Made by a program: the position numbers and the translations under genes. From Ponticaulis profundi (lineage in GTDB: Bacteria; Pseudomonadota; Alphaproteobacteria; Caulobacterales; Hyphomonadaceae), in NCBI RefSeq assembly GCF_042659465.1, contig NZ_JBHSSW010000066.1, forward strand, positions 681,094 to 745,093: 64,000 nt of DNA, given 5' to 3'. Below are positions 60,285 to 64,000 of this stretch, piece after piece. The notes under the pieces are model-generated. The model saw only the letters and a program-made list of their open reading frames with translations. It did no database searches and was not told where the DNA came from. Position 1 is the first letter of the stretch, and each line of letters opens with the position of its first letter.

Positions 60285-61514
60285 TCAGCCCTCCGGCGTC
60301 ACCCCAGGGGTAACTTCAGCTGCTTGCAGCGCATTGGTTCGACGCTCATCCCAGACAGCGATTCCCCAAAACAAAAGACCTCCTAAAGCAAGCCCCGCCC
60401 CCACATAACCCGTCGAGGTAAGCCCATAGCCGGCTGCAATAGCTGCGCCGCCCAGCAGAGGTCCCAGGGCATTCGCAATATTGAAAGCAGAATGGTTGAG
60501 TGCCGCCGCGAGTGTCTGCGCATCACCGGCAACGTCCATCAAACGCGTCTGAAGCGCCGGAGACAGCCCATTGGTTCCGCCGAGAAAGAAGACCACCAAA
60601 CACAAGGACCATATTTGCTGAGCCGCGAAGGGATATGCCAGCAGGCATGTCGAGCTCCATAAAAGAATCGCCGCGACCGCAGGCATAAGGGCCTTGTCGG
60701 CCAGCCATGCACCAACAAGATTTCCGAAAGTGATTCCCGTTCCGAACACAGCGAGCACAACAAGCGCCATCCATTCTGGAGCGCCGATCACCTGAAAGAC
60801 GACGCTCGTCACATATGTGTAGACCGCAAACATGCCGCCAAATCCTATCGAGCCAATCAACACGGTGAGCCAGACCTGGCGGCGCTTCAGCGCGGAGAGT
60901 TCCCGCAAGGGGCTTGCTGACGGGTTCGGAGGATCTTTCGGCGCATATAGGAAAACGAGCAGTACAGTCAGCCCGGCCAGAAGACCTACGACACCGAATC
61001 CCCAACGCCAGCCAAAGCTTTGTCCAAGCCAGCTTGCTGCCGGCACCCCAATGATCGTGGCAATGGTCAGCCCCAACAGCACGAGTGACACAGCCTGTGC
61101 CCGCTTGTTCGCTGGGACGAGCGACGCTGCCACAAGGGAAGCCACACCAAAATACGCGCCGTGAGGAACACCACTTAGAAAGCGAAACAACAACATGGTT
61201 TCGTAATTCGGTGAGAACGCACTCAGGACGTTAAAGCCCGCAAAGGCGAGCATAAGCCATAACAGCAGCTTACGCCGTGACATTCGCGCGCCAAAAACGG
61301 CCAGAACCGGCGCCCCGATGACAACACCGAGTGCGTAAGCAGAAATCACATGTCCTGCAGTGGGTTGATCGATCCCCAGTCCTGCTGAAAAATAGGGGAC
61401 GAGACTCATCGCAGCGAATTCCGTCGTTCCGATTGAAAAGCCGCCCATCCCAAGCGCGAACATGATCAGAATATATTGAAGCCCTCCTGAGGGCTGGACT
61501 TGCGATGACGTCAT
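60285..61514 (-). CDS. MFS transporter (DHA1, AraJ-like)
   Basis: A 409-residue protein with 12 helices. GTTEFAAMSLVPYFSAGLGI at helix 1, the loop GARMSRRKLLLW between helices 2 and 3 and RFLSGVPHGAYFGVASLVAASLVP match the DHA1 exporters of the AraJ/CynX group, which export sugars or drugs. The ATG at 61514 has AGGAG upstream. Substrate not deduced. Transcribed away from tuf toward the S10 promoter region. Confidence 0.85.
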   Translation of the reverse strand: MTSSQVQPSGGLQYILIMFALGMGGFSIGTTEFAAMSLVPYFSAGLGIDQPTAGHVISAYALGVVIGAPVLAVFGARMSRRKLLLWLMLAFAGFNVLSAFSPNYETMLLFRFLSGVPHGAYFGVASLVAASLVPANKRAQAVSLVLLGLTIATIIGVPAASWLGQSFGWRWGFGVVGLLAGLTVLLVFLYAPKDPPNPSASPLRELSALKRRQVWLTVLIGSIGFGGMFAVYTYVTSVVFQVIGAPEWMALVVLAVFGTGITFGNLVGAWLADKALMPAVAAILLWSSTCLLAYPFAAQQIWSLCLVVFFLGGTNGLSPALQTRLMDVAGDAQTLAAALNHSAFNIANALGPLLGGAAIAAGYGLTSTGYVGAGLALGGLLFWGIAVWDERRTNALQAAEVTPGVTPEG

Positions 61515-61646
61515 CCACAATCTCCTGGAAACGTCTGGTCTTTTCTCGATGAGAAGAAACCTGACGGCATAAAAAAGCGGCCTCATACAGCCGCATGCCG
61601 TTGCGTAACCCTTCATTTTGAAAGCGTCTATCTGCAGATAGCGGTA

Positions 61647-61970
61647 TCAGCCTCTCAACGCGTTCAACAATTTGTGTTGGATGTCCTCCAGACGTGCTGA
61701 GATCAAAACCTGTTTCAAGCGACTGGTCTCACCCGAATGCAAACGGACATGAGATTTTGCGAGACCAAGCTCTTTCGCCAACAGTTTGCAGACCGCCTTG
61801 TTTGCGGCGCCATTCTCCGGCACAGCGCGGACTTTAACTTTAAGGAAGGCACGATCGGCATCGTCTTTCGCGATAGCATCCAAAGCGTCCTTTGACGACT
61901 TCGGCGTTACCCGAACCGTGAGGATCGTGTTGTTATCGTCCAAAGTGCGTAGTGGAAGGCAATCAGCCAT
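61647..61970 (-). CDS. DUF167 (YggU) family protein
   Basis: A 107-residue cytosolic protein. VTPKSSKDALDAI and VPENGAANKAVCKLLAKELGLAKSHVRLHSGETSRLKQVLI are the YggU/DUF167 hallmark. Function unknown. Follows the RimBK gene by nine bases, so they are likely cotranscribed. Confidence 0.9.
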   Translation of the reverse strand: MADCLPLRTLDDNNTILTVRVTPKSSKDALDAIAKDDADRAFLKVKVRAVPENGAANKAVCKLLAKELGLAKSHVRLHSGETSRLKQVLISARLEDIQHKLLNALRG

Positions 61971-61979
61971 CGATCCTGA

Positions 61980-63359
61980 TCAGACAAAGGCTTCGCGACT
62001 GAGCGGACGCACTTTGCCTTCCAAATGCTGAATAATCTGCCCTGCAATATCCTTGCTGGTCGCCGTCTCGATCCCTTCCAGTCCGGGTGATGAATTCACC
62101 TCCAGAACTTTCGGGCCGTCGCTCGTACGCAAAATGTCGACACCTGCAATGTTCAGCCCGATGGTCTGAGCGGCTCTACGCGCTACCGCGCGCTCTTCCT
62201 TGGATAATTTGACCGCTTCAGCCGTGCCACCTCTGTGAAGATTCGACCGGAATTCACCTTCTGCTGCCTGGCGCTGAATGGCTGAAATCACTTTGTTTCC
62301 GACCACGAAACAACGCGTGTCGCGTCCGGCCGCTTCGGCAACAAACTCCTGCAGAAGAAAGTGTGCATCAAGTCCGCGGAATGCATCCACCAGGCTCTCC
62401 GCCGCCTTGCGCGAATCCGCCAGCACAACACCTTTACCCTGGCTCGATTGCAGCAGCTTCAGAATGACCGGCGCCCCACCAACCAGAGAGATGAGATCTT
62501 TGGTGTCTTTGGGTGAATTAGCGAAAGCCGTCGTCGGCATTCCAATGCGCTCACGTGCCAGCATCTGATGGGCCAGGAGCTTGTCTCGAGACGCTGCAAT
62601 AGCGTTTGGCTCATTCAGGCAGTAAGCGCCTGTATTTGCGAACTGTCGCAGCACAGCAAGCCCATATGACGTGATCGACGGGCCGATGCGAGGAATAACA
62701 GCGTCGAAACGCGGAAGCACTTCACCGTCATAGTGAATCTCAGATACGCGTGCGCCAATTTTCATATAGCAACGCGACGTATCGATCGGCTCCACGACAT
62801 GCCCCCTCGCCTCTCCAGCCTCAATCAGGCGCTTGCAGGAGTAATTCTCCGGCTCCTTTGTCAGGAGTGCAATGCGAAGCGGGCGACGGACGGGCTTACG
62901 TTTCGGTAGCTGCTTATAGAGATCAAAGGAAAGCTCAGGCTGAGCAAAAGACCGGTTCGGGTCGACCACCATGTCTTCTGCAATCGAAGTCCGGCCAAAC
63001 AGCATGCGATAAGCCATATTCTCACGATTGGTGAGCGTGACTTCAATCGGCCAGCTGCGTTCGCCGAGTTTGATGTGTGTCGCGATGACATAACGTAGCT
63101 CGGTTTCACCATTCGATGACGTCACCTGGCGACGGTCCACGATCGGCGCCGAACACGTAAACTCTAGCGAGAGATCGTCTGGATTCGGTTGAATTAGAAA
63201 GCGGACCTGAGGTTTGTTAGCCGGCCCAAATGGTTCAATGACGCTGGCATGTAGCGCTGATGTGCGCGCACCTGTGTCCACTTTCGCCTTGATCGCGGGC
63301 AAGCCTAGGTCCGGAAACGCGACCCATTCTTCCCAGCCGAGTGTAAAAGGTGAAGTCAT
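61980..63359 (-). CDS. RimB-RimK fusion (S6 modification-type enzyme)
   Basis: A 459-residue two-domain protein. The first 140 residues are an aspartyl-protease-like RimB domain (zinc-protease family PF05618): KVDTGARTSALHASV at 26-40 is the DTGA motif. From about 160 to the end is an ATP-grasp ligase of the RimK type, with LLTKEPENYSCKRLIEAGEARGH, NEPNAIAASRDKLLAHQML, KLLQSSQGKGVVLA and VLEVNSSPGLEGIE. RimK adds glutamates to the C-terminus of ribosomal protein S6, and RimB regulates this; fused in one chain both functions would be stoichiometric. Substrate inferred. Confidence 0.88.
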   Translation of the reverse strand: MTSPFTLGWEEWVAFPDLGLPAIKAKVDTGARTSALHASVIEPFGPANKPQVRFLIQPNPDDLSLEFTCSAPIVDRRQVTSSNGETELRYVIATHIKLGERSWPIEVTLTNRENMAYRMLFGRTSIAEDMVVDPNRSFAQPELSFDLYKQLPKRKPVRRPLRIALLTKEPENYSCKRLIEAGEARGHVVEPIDTSRCYMKIGARVSEIHYDGEVLPRFDAVIPRIGPSITSYGLAVLRQFANTGAYCLNEPNAIAASRDKLLAHQMLARERIGMPTTAFANSPKDTKDLISLVGGAPVILKLLQSSQGKGVVLADSRKAAESLVDAFRGLDAHFLLQEFVAEAAGRDTRCFVVGNKVISAIQRQAAEGEFRSNLHRGGTAEAVKLSKEERAVARRAAQTIGLNIAGVDILRTSDGPKVLEVNSSPGLEGIETATSKDIAGQIIQHLEGKVRPLSREAFV

Positions 63360-63435
63360 GTCTGCTCCTGCGTCATCTGAGCGGCGCTATAACCCAGTTT
63401 GTATTCAAAGGCGCGCCCGATTGCACCCCAATCAA

Positions 63436-63468
63436 CAAAAAAAGGCCGCTCTGGAGAGCGGCCTTTTC
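63436..63468 (-). terminator. Terminator of tuf
   Basis: AGGCCGCTCT (63443-63452) pairs with AGAGCGGCCT (63455-63464). On the minus strand it is followed by a run of T, 26 bases after the tuf stop. Confidence 0.9.
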
Positions 63469-63489
63469 GTATTCGAAGGTCCGTTCGGA

Positions 63490-64000
63490 CTATTCGATAA
63501 CTTTGGAAACAACACCGGAACCTACCGTGCGGCCACCTTCACGGATCGCGAAGCGCAGCTTCTCTTCCATAGCAACCGGCTGGATCAGCTCAACGTTCAG
63601 CTTCACGTTATCGCCTGGCATAACCATCTCTGTGCCCTCTTGAAGGGTCACAACACCGGTCACGTCCGTCGTACGGAAGTAGAACTGTGGACGGTAGTTC
63701 GAGAAGAATGGCGTGTGACGGCCACCTTCGTCTTTCGTCAGAATGTAAGCTTCTGCTTCGAACTTCGTGTGCGGTGTGATCGAACCTGGCTTACAGAGAA
63801 CCTGGCCACGCTCAACGCCTTCACGGTCGATACCGCGAAGCAGCGCACCAATGTTGTCACCAGCCTGGCCCTGATCGAGCAGCTTGCGGAACATCTCAAC
63901 GCCCGTACAAGTCGTCTTGGATACTGTTGGACGGATACCGACGATTTCGATCTCGTCGCCGACTTTCAGGATACCTGTTTCAACACGACCCGTCACAACC
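63490..64000 (-). CDS. tuf: Elongation factor Tu, C-terminal part (cut by window edge)
   Basis: About 170 residues covering the end of EF-Tu domain 2 and all of domain 3: GRVETGILKVGDEIEIVGI, KPGSITPHTKFEAEAYILTKDEGGRHTPFFSNYRPQFYF and the end GRTVGSGVVSKVIE. The start lies beyond position 64000. tuf is near, but not within, the S10 operon: an MFS gene, a DUF167 gene and the RimBK gene separate it. Confidence 0.97.
   Translation of the reverse strand, partial: VVTGRVETGILKVGDEIEIVGIRPTVSKTTCTGVEMFRKLLDQGQAGDNIGALLRGIDREGVERGQVLCKPGSITPHTKFEAEAYILTKDEGGRHTPFFSNYRPQFYFRTTDVTGVVTLQEGTEMVMPGDNVKLNVELIQPVAMEEKLRFAIREGGRTVGSGVVSKVIE

Noticed and set aside
1..64000. CRISPR arrays, insertion sequences, prophage or integrated elements
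   Set aside because: No regularly spaced repeats, transposase or integrase frames, and no tRNA gene with flanking direct repeats were seen.

Overview
The window is a gene-dense piece of an alphaproteobacterial chromosome with no insertion sequence, prophage or CRISPR array visible. The class assignment rests on a circularly permuted, two-piece tmRNA gene, an ATP12-type F1-ATPase assembly factor, the hflK-hflC-DUF2065-Do protease order, and the content of the S10/spc/alpha ribosomal cluster. A marine member of the Caulobacterales/Hyphomonadales side is a reasonable inference (moderate GC, a likely glucosylglycerol osmolyte cluster), but the genus cannot be read from the sequence.

Left part (1-13,300): a secreted double glycine-zipper protein with a long Tyr/Ser/Gln-rich centre; a sterol-desaturase-type hydroxylase, an acyl-CoA synthetase and a MaoC hydratase; an acidic mini-lipoprotein; two paralogous TadG-like von Willebrand proteins flanking the permuted ssrA; thyA, a universal stress protein, a leaderless Flp-pilin-like protein, a VUT/YhhQ-type transporter and folA; then an unrecognised nucleotidyltransferase-like protein translationally coupled to a 2OG-Fe(II) oxygenase.

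Middle (13,300-34,430): apbC/mrp, hflK-hflC, DUF2065, a Do-type protease, serB and miaA, then ilvB-ilvH-ilvC preceded by a readable attenuation leader (a 15-residue peptide with Leu-Leu-Val-Val-Val, a pause-type hairpin and an intrinsic terminator). Two secreted DUF3617-like proteins, a DMT exporter, a DUF4169 protein and a thiolase follow. Next comes gpsA - HAD phosphatase - GT20 glycosyltransferase - sodium:solute symporter - HTH regulator, best read as synthesis and transport of glucosylglycerol or a close relative. An FKBP isomerase closes the block.

Right-centre (34,430-45,620), all on the minus strand: an S41 peptidase, a QEGLA/DUF1704 metallopeptidase, then crcB - rluC-type synthase - TPR/2OG oxygenase - HAD phosphatase - ATP12 chained by four-base start/stop overlaps; a second pseudouridine synthase, rarA and a second Do protease.

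Right end (45,750-64,000), minus strand: the S10-spc-alpha superoperon from rpsJ to rplQ, including secY and adk, with an apparent sigma-70 promoter before rpsJ, a second before rpsM and a strong terminator after rplQ. The L4 gene carries an unusual ~105-residue C-terminal extension with a helix-hairpin-helix look. Beyond the S10 promoter lie an MFS exporter, a DUF167 gene, a RimB-RimK fusion and the 3' end of tuf, which is cut by the window edge.
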